Assembly (NCBI RefSeq): GCF_947507565.1
Contig: NC_089182.1
Span: 1,116,001-1,180,000 of the forward strand
Source of the DNA: Oscarella lobularis
Taxonomy: Eukaryota; Porifera; Homoscleromorpha; Homosclerophorida; Oscarellidae
DNA: 64,000 nucleotides
Reading direction: 5' to 3'
Positions 63,279 to 64,000 of the stretch are shown one piece after another. Within the stretch, counting starts at the first letter, position 1. Every line of letters begins with the position of its first letter. A program made the position numbers and the translations under genes. The notes under the pieces are model-generated. The model saw only the letters and a program-made list of their open reading frames with translations, was not told the DNA's origin and searched no databases.

Positions 63279-64000
63279 TCAATGTCTCTTTTCTGACCAC
63301 TCATTGTCGTGATGCTCAGTAAGAAGTTCCTGAACGCAAGCAGTGACGTCGTTCTTGTGCTTGTCCAACATTCTGGCGTTGAGCATTCGATTTCCAAAAC
63401 CCATTTCAAGCAGTTGATCAAGTGGAGATTGAGCCTCACGACGCGTCCATGGAGGAACGTATTGTCCCCCGGGAGGAATCCAGCCGAGGCTGCTCTGAAC
63501 ATTGGCCGCCATGACAACAGCCCGAGGAAGAGGAGGAGGAGGAGGAGAACCGTCACGTTGAACGGAGTCCTCTTCTTCTTCTTCTGGTGGCACTTCTGGT
63601 GGACCTTCTTTCAGTCTTTCTTCTTCTGGTGGATCTTCTATGGGCTGACTGACGACGTCATCTTTCTTTGGCTGCTCTTCCAGAGGTTTCGTGACGTCAA
63701 AGCACTCCGGCAAGGGAACGACGAAGAAGTCGTCCGAGTCACAACTTTTGACACTCGACGTCTCAAAGTCAATGAGATCTAAAAGAACCAGTAAAGACTC
63801 ATAACACGACTAGTTTCTTTAATTAAAATACCTTGCTGAACACTGAGCTGAGCCAGCTGACTTGTGACAATCTCCTCTTCTATAAAAATTATCTATAATA
63901 AAAACCACTCGTTCTTAGTGATTTCTCACCTGTGAGCGAAGGAGCCGCAGCGGCAGCAGAGAGTGTTTCAAAGCTCTCTGAACGATTATCCATGCAAGCT
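63279..64000 (-). CDS. NBR1: selective-autophagy receptor NBR1, C-terminal exons (5' end outside window)
   Basis: Three exons are visible. The outermost (about 63931-64000) encodes MDNRSESFETLSAAAAAPSL; a small exon reads IVTSQLAQLSVQQ; the last exon begins LIDFETSSVKSC and has DDFFVVPLPECFDV, matching the NBR1 'FVVIPLPDCF' segment. A Pro/Glu-rich linker follows, then the UBA domain SPLDQLLEMGFGNRMLNARM to VTACVQELLTEHHDNEWSEK, ending at 63279-63281. NBR1 carries ubiquitinated cargo to autophagosomes. The PB1, ZZ, four-Trp and LIR parts lie beyond the right edge. Identification rests on the PLP-segment and the UBA with the DNEWSEKRH end. Confidence 0.85.

Overview
This window is nuclear DNA of a small-genome animal, most likely a sponge and possibly a homoscleromorph of the Oscarella type. 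That placement is inference. It rests on very short introns (mostly about 45-70 nt), tightly packed and often head-to-head genes, a cluster of 'short-chain collagen C4'-type genes (a family first described from sponges), collagen-like secreted proteins, and a fragment of an ionotropic glutamate receptor beside ordinary metazoan housekeeping genes. There are no operons or CRISPR arrays, and nothing looks bacterial apart from a possible transfer at the left edge. A 200-base assembly gap lies at 21551-21750.

Region by region. 1-3.4 kb: an intron-poor CocE/NonD-type hydrolase (minus, runs off the edge), a tiny membrane ORF, guanylate kinase, and a membrane-anchored VOC/glyoxalase-fold protein. 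3.7-11.5 kb: three related secreted collagen-like genes, two head-to-head and one tandem; the third continues into a VWA domain and a long Thr-Asp-Glu-Pro repeat tail. 11.6-21 kb: housekeeping genes TAF5, TP53RK (Bud32), SAR1, WAPL and ZNF706. 21-37.6 kb: a rearranged duplication field with two plant-type FAAH amidase genes, a third FAAH remnant, four short-chain collagen genes, a stray TAF5 exon fragment and a MITE-like repeat. 38-44.8 kb: JMJD4, LSM5, an FKBP14-like ER isomerase, SLX9, and an iron/manganese superoxide dismutase with a signal peptide and a KDEL end. 44.8-52.3 kb: a divergent ARB2/FAM172 gene and an intronless GPCR, both partly duplicated, with a whole-looking 2.8-kb integrase-type DNA transposon between the copies. 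52.4-57.9 kb: a truncated iGluR-like gene and two intronless fibronectin-II repeat genes. 58.8-63.1 kb: two tandem ARB2/FAM172 genes, one with a MITE in an intron. 63.3-64 kb: the C-terminal end of NBR1.

How the genes relate: the housekeeping genes serve unrelated functions and are simply packed together. The accessory content is mostly extracellular matrix or adhesion (collagen-like, short-chain collagen, VWA and FN2 proteins) plus lipid-amide and serine-hydrolase families that have expanded by local tandem duplication. Gene models below were spliced by eye from GT/GC-AG junctions that keep frame and match known families; exact starts are noted where uncertain.
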